A DNA stretch of 64,000 nt from an uncultured Bacilli bacterium (GTDB taxonomy: Bacteria; Bacillota_I; Bacilli_A; RF39; UBA660). This document shows positions 43,024 to 52,343 of the stretch, piece after piece. Made by a program: the position numbers and the translations under genes. The stretch covers positions 25,319-89,318 of the forward strand of contig CAKOWI010000004.1 in NCBI GenBank assembly GCA_934122275.1, written 5' to 3'. The notes below the pieces were generated by a model. The model had not been told where the DNA came from, did no database searches, and saw only the letters and a program-made list of their open reading frames with translations. Each line of letters starts with the position of its first letter. Within the stretch, counting starts at the first letter, position 1.

Positions 43024-44355
43024 TTAATATTCATCATAAGTTCTTATATTGTTTTTTAACTTTTCTATATTTTCCTTATTTGTATATATCTTAACTTTAT
43101 AGTCATCATAAAGTATTATTTCTTTGTTATTAACGTTTTTTATGGAATTATTTATTATATTCATAATATCATTACTATCCTTTACATAACGATGTATTTG
43201 ATATATGTTAGGTTCATGATTTTCAACTGAAACATAATAATACTTAGAAGTCTTAGATACTATTTTAATATCATTATTATCAGATTCAACAAACTCATAA
43301 TCTCCATAAATTTCTAATTTATCACTCATATTAATAATTTCTTCTGTTTCGCTAAAATATTTATCATTATTACTGTTTATTATTTTAAACTTAGATATTC
43401 CTATTAAAGACATACCTATACCAAATCCCATAACTAGTAGTGAGATAAAAAACATTAAAGCAAGTCTTAATTTCTTAGATTTATGACTGAACACAAAATC
43501 AAATAACATTTTTAAAATAACATAATTAATAACAATGGATGCTAAAATAGTTAATATCATTCCTACAAATAGAATACCACTCTTAATAAATAAGAAAGAT
43601 AGAATAAATGATACTGAAAGCATAACTAATGATACAAAGAAGAATCCTGCAATAAATGATAAAAATATCTTTAATCCTAAAACAAATACTTTAACAAGAC
43701 CACCTATTATTCTATATTCTGAATTCTTTGGATCTCTTATTATTATCTTTTCATCGTCTTTTTTTTCTAATTCTATTTCATCTTCTGTTTTTTCTTCTTT
43801 AGATATATCATAATAATTAAGATATCTTTCTTTAAATATATGTAAAACAACTATAAATCCTAATGCAAAAGCTATAATTAAATATATAGATTCTAATATA
43901 CTATAAATTATATTATATACTTTGTTATAATTCATAAAGGATAATACACTAGATATTAAACTACTAGATATAGAACCTATAATAGCAAATAAAATACAAA
44001 GAATACCAATTATAATTAGTTGCTCTACTATACATTTTATTTTTGATGAAAACTTCATCTTACTAAACATATTAACTGTCTTAGTAACATAACTTAAGAA
44101 ACTATCAATATACTTATTAATATTATTTCTTTGTTGTTTAATGTTGTTTACTTCTTTAATATCCTGATTTAGTAAATCATCCATATTTAGGTTAAACATC
44201 TTGCATATTTGAACTACTTTATCCATTTCAGGATATGCTTGATTTGATTCCCACTTAGATACAGATTGTCTTGATACTCCTAACTTTTCTGCTAAATCTT
44301 CTTGGGTTAGATTATTTTCTTTTCTTATCTTTTTTAAATTGTCTGATAAATTCAT
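43024..44355 (-). CDS. XRE-family regulator with multi-pass membrane domain
   Basis: 443 residues. N-terminal XRE HTH (residues 1-65: LSDNLKKIRKENNLTQEDL, LGVSRQSVSKWESNQAYPEM), a linker, then about six membrane helices (from about 110 to 320) and an extracellular or C-terminal tail from about 325. This is the one-component membrane-bound HTH layout frequent in Bacillota, which may sense envelope or ion signals. Strong RBS. Two copies of CAGTTGCATA (44404-44413 and 44446-44455) lie just upstream and could be its own operator. Confidence 0.85.
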   Translation of the reverse strand: MNLSDNLKKIRKENNLTQEDLAEKLGVSRQSVSKWESNQAYPEMDKVVQICKMFNLNMDDLLNQDIKEVNNIKQQRNNINKYIDSFLSYVTKTVNMFSKMKFSSKIKCIVEQLIIIGILCILFAIIGSISSSLISSVLSFMNYNKVYNIIYSILESIYLIIAFALGFIVVLHIFKERYLNYYDISKEEKTEDEIELEKKDDEKIIIRDPKNSEYRIIGGLVKVFVLGLKIFLSFIAGFFFVSLVMLSVSFILSFLFIKSGILFVGMILTILASIVINYVILKMLFDFVFSHKSKKLRLALMFFISLLVMGFGIGMSLIGISKFKIINSNNDKYFSETEEIINMSDKLEIYGDYEFVESDNNDIKIVSKTSKYYYVSVENHEPNIYQIHRYVKDSNDIMNIINNSIKNVNNKEIILYDDYKVKIYTNKENIEKLKNNIRTYDEY

Positions 44356-44403
44356 ATTACCACTTCCTTTACATAAATTACATCTAAATCATACTAATTA
44401 AAC

Positions 44404-44455
44404 CAGTTGCATACTACCAATTTTTAGATGCTTTTTGTTAACTTTCAGTTGCATA
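44404..44455. repeat. Two CAGTTGCATA direct repeats upstream of the XRE regulator
   Basis: CAGTTGCATA at 44404-44413 and 44446-44455, 42 bp apart (four helical turns), in the short promoter region of the regulator. Confidence 0.55.
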
Positions 44456-44484
44456 TAACTATTTTAACAGAAATTTTATAAAAA

Positions 44485-44512
44485 TGAAAAAAGAAGCTAT
44501 TTATCTAGCTTC
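44485..44512 (-). terminator. Terminator after spoVS
   Basis: Minus-strand stem GAAGCTA/TAGCTTC followed by T6, overlapping the stop region. Confidence 0.8.
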
Positions 44513-44761
44513 TACAATTAACTTAATTGCGGTTCTTTCTTCACCATCAATTACTATATCAGTAAAAGCTGGTATACAAACCAAATTCTTTCCAGACGGT
44601 GCTACAAAACCTCTAGCTATTGCAATAGCTTTTATGGCTTGATTAAGTGCTCCTGCACCTATTGCTTGTATTTCTACAGCCCCTTTTTCTCTAAATACAT
44701 TAGCAAGTGCTCCTGCTACACTACTTGGGTTTGACTTACTGGATACTTTAAGTGTTTCCAT
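44501..44761 (-). CDS. spoVS: Stage V sporulation protein S
   Basis: 86 residues, near-canonical SpoVS: EVSSKSNPSSVAGALANVFRE-like opening (KVSSKSNPSSVAGALANVF), IQAIGAGALNQAIKAIAIARGF, and SGKNLVCIPAFTDIVIDGEERTAIKL. SpoVS is an Alba-like small nucleic-acid-binding protein. It affects spore development in Bacillus but also occurs in non-sporulating bacteria. Single gene with GGAGG and its own terminator. Confidence 0.96.
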   Translation of the reverse strand: METLKVSSKSNPSSVAGALANVFREKGAVEIQAIGAGALNQAIKAIAIARGFVAPSGKNLVCIPAFTDIVIDGEERTAIKLIVEAR

Positions 44762-44837
44762 ATTTATTTCCTCCTTAATATTTTAGTCATTATAAATATA
44801 TGAGAAAATAAATATAAAATGATATTTTTATTATTTT

Positions 44838-45338
44838 TTATTGATTAAACATATCAATTACTTCAGATAAATGAGTTATTTCAGGATAATCACTACCCTC
44901 TAATTCTCTAACAAACTTAATACCTATACCAAGTTTTTTCTGCCATTCTCTAATATTACCAGAATAATCATCTATAAGTATTGCTGCTGATGGATTTACT
45001 ACTTCTGTTTTAGGTATTTCTTTAGGAACAGACACAACAGTTACTTGTGGTAATTTATTATGTAAATATTTTATCTTTTCTACCATTTCATTAGTAGAAT
45101 TTATGTGAGTAAGTATGTATACATTAAACTTCCTAGAATCACATATTTTCTTTATTTCATTTATACTATCATTAATCTCTTCTGTTTCTTCTATTAATTT
45201 CTTCCAATCTAAATTTCTGAAAAAATCCATAACCCTTTCTTGATCTTTAATATCAATATGTTCTTTTTCTAATTCTTTATAAGACTTAGTCATAGTATCT
45301 AATATTACACCATCAAAGTCTATGTATAATTGTTTCAT
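44838..45338 (-). CDS. HAD-like hydrolase
   Basis: 166 residues. HAD motif I is YIDFDGVILDTM at the N-terminus (DxDG). Motif II is VYILTHINST near 95, motif III lies around PKTEVV, and motif IV is AILIDDYSGNIREW (DD) near 140. The size fits a short HAD such as 5'(3')-deoxyribonucleotidase or a phosphoglycolate-type phosphatase; the substrate is not readable. Its start lies inside the end of the upstream pseudouridine synthase gene (26-base overlap). Confidence 0.7.
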   Translation of the reverse strand: MKQLYIDFDGVILDTMTKSYKELEKEHIDIKDQERVMDFFRNLDWKKLIEETEEINDSINEIKKICDSRKFNVYILTHINSTNEMVEKIKYLHNKLPQVTVVSVPKEIPKTEVVNPSAAILIDDYSGNIREWQKKLGIGIKFVRELEGSDYPEITHLSEVIDMFNQ

Positions 45339-45990
45339 CTTCTAACTCCTTCCAATTAGGTAATAACTTAAATGATAACTTTTCTTTTGTAGTTGGATGA
45401 ATAAATTCTAGTTTATATGCAAAAAGTTTTATTTGTTCTTTATTATCTTTACCATATAAAGAATCACCACATAAAGGAAATCCAATATTACTAAATTGAA
45501 CTCTTATTTGATGATGACGACCTGTTATTAAATTTATCTTAACAATTGTTCTATTATCATAGTATCCTATAACACTATAATATAGCTCTGACAATTTAGC
45601 TTTATCATGATTCTTATCTACAACAAAGCTCTTTTTTAGCTTTTCATCTTTATACAAATAGTCAACTAATTTTCCACTTTTATTTTCTAAAATGCCAGAT
45701 AAAGCTGCTACATAAGTTTTATTAAATTCATGATTTCTTATTTGTTCATTTAATCTTTTTGCGGCCTTTGAAGTCCTTGCAAACACCATTATTCCACCAA
45801 CTGGCCTATCTAGTCTATGAACAAGACCTATATATACATTTCCTGGCTTTTTATCTTTATCTTTCACATACTTTTTTACAATTGTAAGTAAATCAAGATC
45901 ACCTGTTATATCGCTTTGAGATAAAATATTAGGCTTTTTCTCAACTACAATAATATGATTATCTTCATACAATACATTTAAATTATTCAA
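45313..45990 (-). CDS. RluA-family pseudouridine synthase
   Basis: About 225 residues from TTG 45988-45990, five bases after AGGTGA; a GTG three codons earlier overlaps that site. Catalytic motif GLVHRLDRPVGGIMVFA near residue 60 (Asp of RLD), then RNHEFNKTYVA, LITGRHHQIRVQFS near 150 and PLCGDSLYG. No S4 domain. Makes pseudouridine in 23S rRNA or tRNA; the specific site is uncertain. Confidence 0.88.
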   Translation of the reverse strand: MNNLNVLYEDNHIIVVEKKPNILSQSDITGDLDLLTIVKKYVKDKDKKPGNVYIGLVHRLDRPVGGIMVFARTSKAAKRLNEQIRNHEFNKTYVAALSGILENKSGKLVDYLYKDEKLKKSFVVDKNHDKAKLSELYYSVIGYYDNRTIVKINLITGRHHQIRVQFSNIGFPLCGDSLYGKDNKEQIKLFAYKLEFIHPTTKEKLSFKLLPNWKELEDETIIHRL

Positions 45991-46012
45991 CACTATCACC
46001 TATTCAAAAATT

Positions 46013-46291
46013 TTATTCATACATTATTTCAATTAAAGATGTATCTTCACCTAACTTATCTACAAAATCATTACCTAACTTTTCTTTTAACCTCTCAAAT
46101 TTTTTTATAAACTCTTCATATGGCAATAAAAATAAATCAAGAGATGATATTAACAAATCCTTTGCATAATATACACCATTATCAAGCAAGTATTTATTAA
46201 TGTGATAAACATTTTCAGCATCTATTTTCTTTATTGTTTCACTATCAAAATTTTCTTTTAATAATTTAATATCAATTTCATCTATATTCAT
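46013..46291 (-). CDS. Small helical protein paired with the repeat protein
   Basis: 92 residues from ATG 46289-46291, ten bases after AAGGAG. All-helical with KYLLDNGVYYAKDLLISSLDLFLLPYEEF, whose spacing resembles the helical units at the N-terminus of the upstream solenoid protein. Two bases separate the genes, so they are co-translated and may interact. Not recognised. Confidence 0.5.
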   Translation of the reverse strand: MNIDEIDIKLLKENFDSETIKKIDAENVYHINKYLLDNGVYYAKDLLISSLDLFLLPYEEFIKKFERLKEKLGNDFVDKLGEDTSLIEIMYE

Positions 46292-46292
46292 T

Positions 46293-48080
46293 TTATTTAA
46301 TCTCCTTACCTTTCTCATAACCGTCAAAAGGATATTGATTCATTAATTTTTTTAAATCTATTCCAAACTGCTTCTTTAATACACCAGGTTGATAAGAAAA
46401 AATTCTATTTAGCTTATTATCTTCTACAAGTAAGCAATCATTATTAAGTAAATAATTTATTTTGGCATAGTTTTGACTTGGTGCTGCTAATAAAAAATTC
46501 GTTGTTAAATAATCACTTATTCCATACTCTTCTGCCATCTTAAATTGTATTGGTAATTTAATAATCATTTGTTTACTTTGTGCAACAATAGACGAAGTTA
46601 GTAACTTTTTATGTTTTTCTTCTTGCCAATATGGTAAAGCTAACAAAGTTCGAATATCTTTTAAATTACCATGAGCTAATACAGTTGAGGTAAATAATTC
46701 CGGATGATTTTTAAATTCTTCGCTTTGTAATATATCTTTAATCTCTTTTAGATTACCTTCGGCTAATACTGTTGAGGTAAATAATTCTGGATGGTTTTTG
46801 AATTCTTCACTTTGTAATATATCCTTTATTTCTTTTAGATTACCTTGGGCTAACACTTGAGATGTAAATAAATCCGGATGAGCTTTAAATTCTTCGCTTT
46901 GTAACATATCTTTGATTTCTTTCAAATCACCTCGAGCTAATACTTTTGAGGTGAATAATTCCGGATGATTTTTAAATTCATCGCTTTGTAATATATCTTT
47001 AATCTCTTTTAGATTACCTTCGGCTAATACTGTTGAGGTAAATAATTCTGGATGGTTTTTGAATTCTTCACTTGCTAATATATCTTTTATTTCTTTCAGA
47101 TCACCTCGAGCTAATACTCTTGAGGTAAACAATTCTGGATGGGCTTTAAATTCTTCACTTTGTAATATATCCTTTATTTCTTTTAGGTTGCCGTGGGCTA
47201 ATACTTCTGAAGTAAATAATTTTGGATAGTTCTTGAATTCTTCACTTTGCAATATATCCTTTATTTCTTTCAGATTGCCGTGAGCTAATACAGTTGAAGT
47301 AAATAATTCCGGATGAGCTTTAAATTCTTCACTTTGTAATATATCCTTTATTTCTTTTAGGTTGCCGTGGGCTAATACTTCTGAAGTAAATAATTTTGGA
47401 TAGTTCTTGAATTCTTCACTTTGCAATATATCCTTTATTTCTTTTAGATTGCCTTGGGCCAGTACTGTTGAAGTAAATAATTCCGGATGAGCTTTAAATT
47501 CTTCGCTTTGTAACATATCTTTTATTTCTTTTAGATTACCTCTGGATAATACAATTGAGGTAAATAATTCTGGATGGTTTTTAAATTCTTCGCTTTTTAG
47601 TATATCTTTAATATCAGATATTTCATTTCTACCAACTGAAATAGATATTATATCTTTTTTCTTTATACATGGAATATTTAAATTTTCAATTGCTATTATC
47701 CTACTTGTTGGAATACTTAACACACTTACTGTTTTATTTATTATATCTACTCCATAATTAGTTAAAACGTAATTATATGTTTTAATTAATTCATCATTAT
47801 CAGTACTTAATACATGTAAGCATTTTTCTACTTTATCAAAATTTACTTTTGATTTTTTTAAAAACCCAGCATTCTTTTTTATATTATCTACAGAATAATA
47901 CATTACACTAGGACATTTTTCTATATTTTTTCTATCTATATGTAATTCGTTAATTAAGTAATCTAAAGTATCATCAATTTCTTGGTATTCTCCACGACTC
48001 AATAGTTGTTCATTTAACGCTACATCAATATTTATATTATATTTTTTTAATAATTCTTCTAATTTATACTTTTCTATCAT
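46293..48080 (-). CDS. Solenoid protein with eleven near-identical 29-residue repeats
   Basis: 595 residues. The N-terminal ~170 residues contain mTERF-like helical units (KCPSVMYYSVDNIKKN, AGFLKKSKVNFDKVEKCL). From about residue 150 to 470, eleven repeats of 29 residues follow with the consensus GNLKEIKDILQSEEFKNHP and then ELFTSTVLAx, plus one degenerate copy (GNLKDIRTLLALPYWQ). Each unit predicts two helices, giving an alpha-solenoid. The C-terminal ~100 residues are helical. No catalytic motif, signal or membrane segment. Likely a binding scaffold in the cytosol; partner (nucleic acid or protein) unknown. Confidence 0.75.
   Translation of the reverse strand: MIEKYKLEELLKKYNINIDVALNEQLLSRGEYQEIDDTLDYLINELHIDRKNIEKCPSVMYYSVDNIKKNAGFLKKSKVNFDKVEKCLHVLSTDNDELIKTYNYVLTNYGVDIINKTVSVLSIPTSRIIAIENLNIPCIKKKDIISISVGRNEISDIKDILKSEEFKNHPELFTSIVLSRGNLKEIKDMLQSEEFKAHPELFTSTVLAQGNLKEIKDILQSEEFKNYPKLFTSEVLAHGNLKEIKDILQSEEFKAHPELFTSTVLAHGNLKEIKDILQSEEFKNYPKLFTSEVLAHGNLKEIKDILQSEEFKAHPELFTSRVLARGDLKEIKDILASEEFKNHPELFTSTVLAEGNLKEIKDILQSDEFKNHPELFTSKVLARGDLKEIKDMLQSEEFKAHPDLFTSQVLAQGNLKEIKDILQSEEFKNHPELFTSTVLAEGNLKEIKDILQSEEFKNHPELFTSTVLAHGNLKDIRTLLALPYWQEEKHKKLLTSSIVAQSKQMIIKLPIQFKMAEEYGISDYLTTNFLLAAPSQNYAKINYLLNNDCLLVEDNKLNRIFSYQPGVLKKQFGIDLKKLMNQYPFDGYEKGKEIK
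46675..47632 (-). repeat. 87-bp coding tandem repeat array (11 units)
   Basis: Units of 87 bp encode the 29-residue repeats. Amino-acid copies 3 and 5 are identical and copies 2 and 4 nearly so, implying a 174-bp higher-order unit and recent duplication or gene conversion. Boundaries are approximate. Confidence 0.8.
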
Positions 48081-48092
48081 ATACTTAATCCT

Positions 48093-48959
48093 TTATTCAT
48101 CTTCCCAAAGACCATATATACCACAAGGTAAAACTAGTTTACTATTAGTCATAGGAAGACCAACTTCACCAGATGATATTTTTCCTTTGTGCTTTTTATT
48201 TACCGTAAGCATTAAAATGTTTTCAAGTACTAAAGGAGAAAGACCTGTTGTATATGAATTAATTAAAAAGAATAATGGTTTATCGCTTAGTACATCTAAA
48301 CATAATTTTATAAGTTTATATAAGCTTTCTTCTATATTCCAAACCTCTCCATTAGAACCCCTTCCGAATGATGGTGGATCCATTACTATAGCATCATATT
48401 TATTGCCACGTCTTATTTCTCTTTCAACAAACTTAATACAATCATCAACAATAAATCTAACATACCTATCAGTTAGTTTTGATGACTCTATATTCTCTTT
48501 TGCCCAAGATACCATTCCCTTAGACGAATCAACGTGAACTACATCTGCTCCAGCATAAGCACATGCAACAGTTGCTCCGCCTGTATAGGCAAATAAATTA
48601 AGAACCTTGATTTTTCTGTTGCTATCTTTAATCTTCTTTATCATATAATCCCAGTTAACAGCCTGCTCTGGAAAAAGTCCAGTATGCTTAAAGCCCATTT
48701 GTTTAATGTTAAATACTAAATCTTTATACTTTATTTGCCAAGACTCTGGAATATCATTTACATTTTGCCAGTGTCCACCACCTTTGTTGCTCCTTATATA
48801 TTTAGCATCTTGAAGTTTCCACTTTTCAGGAAATGATTTATCACTCCATATAATTTGTGGATCAGGTCTATTTAAAATATAATTTCCCCATCTTTCTAAC
48901 TTCTTTCCGTCAGCCATGTCAATTATTTCATAATCTTTCCATTCTTCTGCTAGTCTCAA
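48093..48959 (-). CDS. Class I SAM-dependent rRNA (RlmI-like) methyltransferase
   Basis: 288 residues. The Rossmann core has KVLNLFAYTGGATVACAYAG near residue 130 (motif I), VVHVDSSKGMVSWA, and the catalytic-loop-like DAIVMDPPSFGRGS near 195 (DPPSF, the NPPY-type motif of RlmI/RlmK). The N-terminus has ERWGNYILNRPDPQ, as in this family, but no PUA domain. It probably modifies 23S rRNA or a related substrate. Start TTG 48957-48959 after TAGGAG; no better ATG. Confidence 0.85.
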   Translation of the reverse strand: MRLAEEWKDYEIIDMADGKKLERWGNYILNRPDPQIIWSDKSFPEKWKLQDAKYIRSNKGGGHWQNVNDIPESWQIKYKDLVFNIKQMGFKHTGLFPEQAVNWDYMIKKIKDSNRKIKVLNLFAYTGGATVACAYAGADVVHVDSSKGMVSWAKENIESSKLTDRYVRFIVDDCIKFVEREIRRGNKYDAIVMDPPSFGRGSNGEVWNIEESLYKLIKLCLDVLSDKPLFFLINSYTTGLSPLVLENILMLTVNKKHKGKISSGEVGLPMTNSKLVLPCGIYGLWEDE

Positions 48960-49050
48960 AACTAATCACTCTCCTAAATGATGTAATATGCATCATATAT
49001 ATATCATATTATAATACATATGACTAATTTTTAAAAGTATAATAGAAGCA

Positions 49051-49082
49051 AAAAAAATATGTAAAGCATCATTTACATATTA
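49051..49082 (-). terminator. Terminator after the GDPD gene
   Basis: Minus-strand stem ATATGTAAA/TTTACATAT followed by a long T-run; overlaps the stop codon. Confidence 0.8.
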
Positions 49083-49788
49083 AAAAATCATCTATATTAT
49101 CACATATTAATTTATCTGAAAATCTTTGATACAAATCATACTCTTCTTTGTTTTTTATTGTCCAACTAAATATAGGAATTTTCTTTCTTAATTTAACTAT
49201 ATAATTATCATTTAAAGAATCTTTATTGCATGATATAAAATCTAATTTTAATATAGTATTAAATAATATCAGTTTAATTATATTATTCTTTAAAATATTA
49301 GCTTTTTTATCTAAACTACTATATATTATTCCTCGTTTAATTTTCTTTTTATTTATTCTAAACCACAAAATGGATAAAACATTAAAACTTTGAACATAAA
49401 TTAATCCATTATAATTGTCTATTATTTTACATAGTTCTTTTTCTAACTTACCATTAAATGACAAACTCTTTATTTCTATTATAATAGGTACACTACCATT
49501 AACTATATTTAATACACTTTTTAGTAGTGGAATCTTTTGATTAGTGTTTGGAAAGCTATAGCTCAATAATTCACTATATGTACAGTTTTCTACTAATTTA
49601 TTAACATTAAAAAGTCTTTTTAAACTAAAATCATGAAAAACAACAATTTTATTGTCTTTTGTAATATGAACATCAAGTTCTATAATACATTTATTTCTTA
49701 TCGCTCTTTTAAATGCTAATATAGAATTTTCTGGAATATTCATTTTACTATTATGACATCCTCTATGTGCAATTATATTATGATTCAC
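49069..49788 (-). CDS. Glycerophosphodiester phosphodiesterase
   Basis: 239 residues from GTG 49786-49788 (after GGTGA); the longer frame would run into the upstream gene. GDPD fold: IIAHRGCHN...PENSILAFKRAI at the start (His/Arg of HRG), IELDVHITKDNKIVVFHDFSLKRL (catalytic Glu, Asp and His), VPIIIEIKS near 100, and WTIKNKEEYDLY near the end. Hydrolyses glycerophosphodiesters from lipid or teichoic-acid turnover. No signal peptide, so cytosolic. Confidence 0.92.
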   Translation of the reverse strand: MNHNIIAHRGCHNSKMNIPENSILAFKRAIRNKCIIELDVHITKDNKIVVFHDFSLKRLFNVNKLVENCTYSELLSYSFPNTNQKIPLLKSVLNIVNGSVPIIIEIKSLSFNGKLEKELCKIIDNYNGLIYVQSFNVLSILWFRINKKKIKRGIIYSSLDKKANILKNNIIKLILFNTILKLDFISCNKDSLNDNYIVKLRKKIPIFSWTIKNKEEYDLYQRFSDKLICDNIDDFLICK

Positions 49789-49813
49789 ATAAATCACCAA
49801 TACATTATATTGT

Positions 49814-50482
49814 TTAATTGCTAAAGAAATTATCAAATATTTTAGGAATACTTGAAATAAATATCATAACCTTACCTGTTTTTGGATTTTTTATATTAAG
49901 TTCATTCATATGAAGCATCATCCTTTTTTGTTTATCCTTTTTTAAACCGTATTTCTTATCTCCTACAATTGGATGATTTATATCTTTCATATGTACCCTT
50001 ATTTGGTTCTTCCTACCAGTTTTTATATTTATATTTAACATAGAAAAGTTTTTACATTCTTTAATTACCTTATATTCTGTAATAGCTAATTTACCATTTT
50101 TCTTATCACTGCTAGAATACATCATCATATTTTTATCCTCTTTCAAATATGACTTAATAGTACCTTTTTTATCATTTAAAATACCATTTACAACTGCTAT
50201 ATACCCTCTTTTTGTAGTAATTAAATCCCAATTATTTTGATATAAATATTTTATACTTTTACTTTTTGCAAACATAACAATACCAGATGTATCTCTATCC
50301 AATCTATTAATAATAAATATCTTCGCTTTTGGATTACTTCTTTTTATATAATCCGAAACTTCATGATATAGTGTTTTCTCTTTTTCTTTAAGTGTTGAAA
50401 TAGTTAATAATCCAGCAGGTTTATCAACCACTATTATATTTTTATCTTCATATATTATGTTTAATTTTCTTTTTTTATTCAT
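49814..50482 (-). CDS. RluA-family pseudouridine synthase
   Basis: 222 residues. Catalytic motif FIINRLDRDTSGIVMFAKS near residue 57, NWDLITTKRGYIAVV, NINIKTGRKNQIRVHMKDI near 155, PIVGDKKYGL, and a final LHMNELNIKNPKTGKVM. This is a second RluA-type enzyme in the window, distinct from 45313-45990 and lacking an S4 domain. AGAGG precedes the ATG. Co-transcribed with GDPD. Confidence 0.88.
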   Translation of the reverse strand: MNKKRKLNIIYEDKNIIVVDKPAGLLTISTLKEKEKTLYHEVSDYIKRSNPKAKIFIINRLDRDTSGIVMFAKSKSIKYLYQNNWDLITTKRGYIAVVNGILNDKKGTIKSYLKEDKNMMMYSSSDKKNGKLAITEYKVIKECKNFSMLNINIKTGRKNQIRVHMKDINHPIVGDKKYGLKKDKQKRMMLHMNELNIKNPKTGKVMIFISSIPKIFDNFFSN

Positions 50483-50541
50483 AATTACCTCTATTCATAA
50501 TATATCATTTGTAAAATAATCTGTAAAGAAAAAAATATAGG

Positions 50542-52332
50542 CTATGATAAATATTTATCCACTATATTTTTTAATTCCAACTCTAAATTATCTTTAGTAA
50601 TTACGTCCTTAAATCCATCTTCTATATAATATTTTTTATATCTTTTTTGTTTAGTATTAACTACTACAATAACAGGTATATTAAATCCTTTTTCTTTTAA
50701 TAAATTTAGAATTTCTAGTGCAGATGAACTACCAACTCTATCATATAAAATTATTAAGTTATAATATTTATTTTTTTTAATTTCATTTATACAATCATTT
50801 TTCATCATTACCTTTTTAATGTTTAAATTATAATTACTTAATATATTGCTAGCCTTATATAATTCTTCTTTATTGTCAGAAACAAGTAAAATCCTCTTTT
50901 TTCCATAAATATCTGATGAATACTTTTCTAAACCATTAAATACATCATATTCTGATTGAAAATAATTCTGGTCTATTACTACAGTAAATATAGTTCCTCC
51001 ATTTAATTTACTTCTTATATTTAAACTTCCACCAAGTATTTTAAGTATCTTAACACTTATTTTTAAATCCACATCAAGTTTATTAAGCTTATTTATGTCA
51101 TTATCATCAAGTTCACTATTATCTTCTAGAATTTCGTTTATTTTAGCTAAACTCATACCACTTCCACTGTCTTCTATTTCAATAATTAATCTTGCAACAT
51201 CATATCTTACTATTGCATCTATTTTAACTTTTATATATCCACTAGGAGTATTCTTAATGCAATCTATGATTATTGACATTAGCACTTGTTTTATTCTTAT
51301 ATAATCCCCAATTAATTTATCAGGTACATTTTTACTAACGTTTATATTAAAACTAATATTTTTGTCATTGATATGATTTAGTGTCAATTTTTCTATCTCA
51401 TCAAATAATAATTTGGTGTTATAACTAATATCACTTATTTTGATTTTACTTGAATCCATTTTTGATATATCCAAAACATTATTTAATCTAAATAATATAC
51501 TATTAGCATTATTCTCTATTATTTTAAGCGCACTTTTTTCATTTAAACTATCATAATTATTTATTACATTTATTATATTTTTAGTTGGTATTTTTATTTC
51601 TTGTGAAGTTTCAAATAAAAATCTAGATTTATCTTCTATTTGATCTTCTACAATTTCTTTATTTCTTAATAATTCGTTTACTATTTTTAAATCTGGATTT
51701 TCTATTGTAAAATACATTATAAACAACATAAAAGTAAACAAAAAATTTTCAAACATTATTGATGGATAATTCTTCCTAATCAAAAGTCCTAAAGAATATA
51801 ATATTATCAAAAAAATAAACGGTATATCTTTTGAAAAAACATTTCTATTTCTAATAAAGATGATAACTGATGATATAAAAATAAGTACAAAGTATATAAT
51901 AGTTAATATTACAACTAAATTGTATGATAGTCCATTTCCATCCAATATATTACCATAATTTATAACGTTTATAGGCAAAACTAAAATAACAACAAAAAAT
52001 ATAATAGAAACCGTAGCAGTAAATATTTTCATATACTTTCTAATCTTTTCATCTATGTTTAAAGTATACAAATTATATATAAATATATACATTATTAATA
52101 ATAGCATAAGTATCATATATATTTTTTGCATTAGTCCTACAATAACATTATTCGCATAAATTTTAGCATATATGAAAGTTAATATAGCCATTAATGAATA
52201 GAAGAAATTAACTACTATCATCCTTGAATATATTTTAGTTTCATATATATCAATTCTCTTTTTACTAAAAAATATAAACAATAAGAGAAGTGAAAATAAT
52301 AATGATCCTATTGGTAAAATAAGTGTTTCCAT
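50542..52332 (-). CDS. Hybrid histidine-kinase-like protein with degenerate phosphorylation sites
   Basis: 596 residues. About seven membrane helices (1-210), a dimerisation region, a GHKL domain (about 300-450) and a receiver-like domain (about 470-596). The H-box reads SQEIKIPTKNI where SHEIRTPL is usual: the phospho-accepting His is Gln. The GHKL N-box is DCIKNTPSG rather than N..A; the G1 box EDSGSGM and G2 box GGSLNIRSK are intact. In the receiver the motif is YYNLIILYDRV, with Tyr where the phospho-acceptor Asp usually sits, though ITK keeps the Lys. It may bind ATP and signal without phosphotransfer. No response regulator is adjacent. Confidence 0.75.
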   Translation of the reverse strand: METLILPIGSLLFSLLLLFIFFSKKRIDIYETKIYSRMIVVNFFYSLMAILTFIYAKIYANNVIVGLMQKIYMILMLLLIMYIFIYNLYTLNIDEKIRKYMKIFTATVSIIFFVVILVLPINVINYGNILDGNGLSYNLVVILTIIYFVLIFISSVIIFIRNRNVFSKDIPFIFLIILYSLGLLIRKNYPSIMFENFLFTFMLFIMYFTIENPDLKIVNELLRNKEIVEDQIEDKSRFLFETSQEIKIPTKNIINVINNYDSLNEKSALKIIENNANSILFRLNNVLDISKMDSSKIKISDISYNTKLLFDEIEKLTLNHINDKNISFNINVSKNVPDKLIGDYIRIKQVLMSIIIDCIKNTPSGYIKVKIDAIVRYDVARLIIEIEDSGSGMSLAKINEILEDNSELDDNDINKLNKLDVDLKISVKILKILGGSLNIRSKLNGGTIFTVVIDQNYFQSEYDVFNGLEKYSSDIYGKKRILLVSDNKEELYKASNILSNYNLNIKKVMMKNDCINEIKKNKYYNLIILYDRVGSSSALEILNLLKEKGFNIPVIVVVNTKQKRYKKYYIEDGFKDVITKDNLELELKNIVDKYLS

Positions 52333-52343
52333 AACAAATTCCT

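Noticed and set aside
46675..47632. CRISPR-like or noncoding repeat array
   Set aside because: The 87-bp periodicity is fully in frame and encodes a regular helical repeat.
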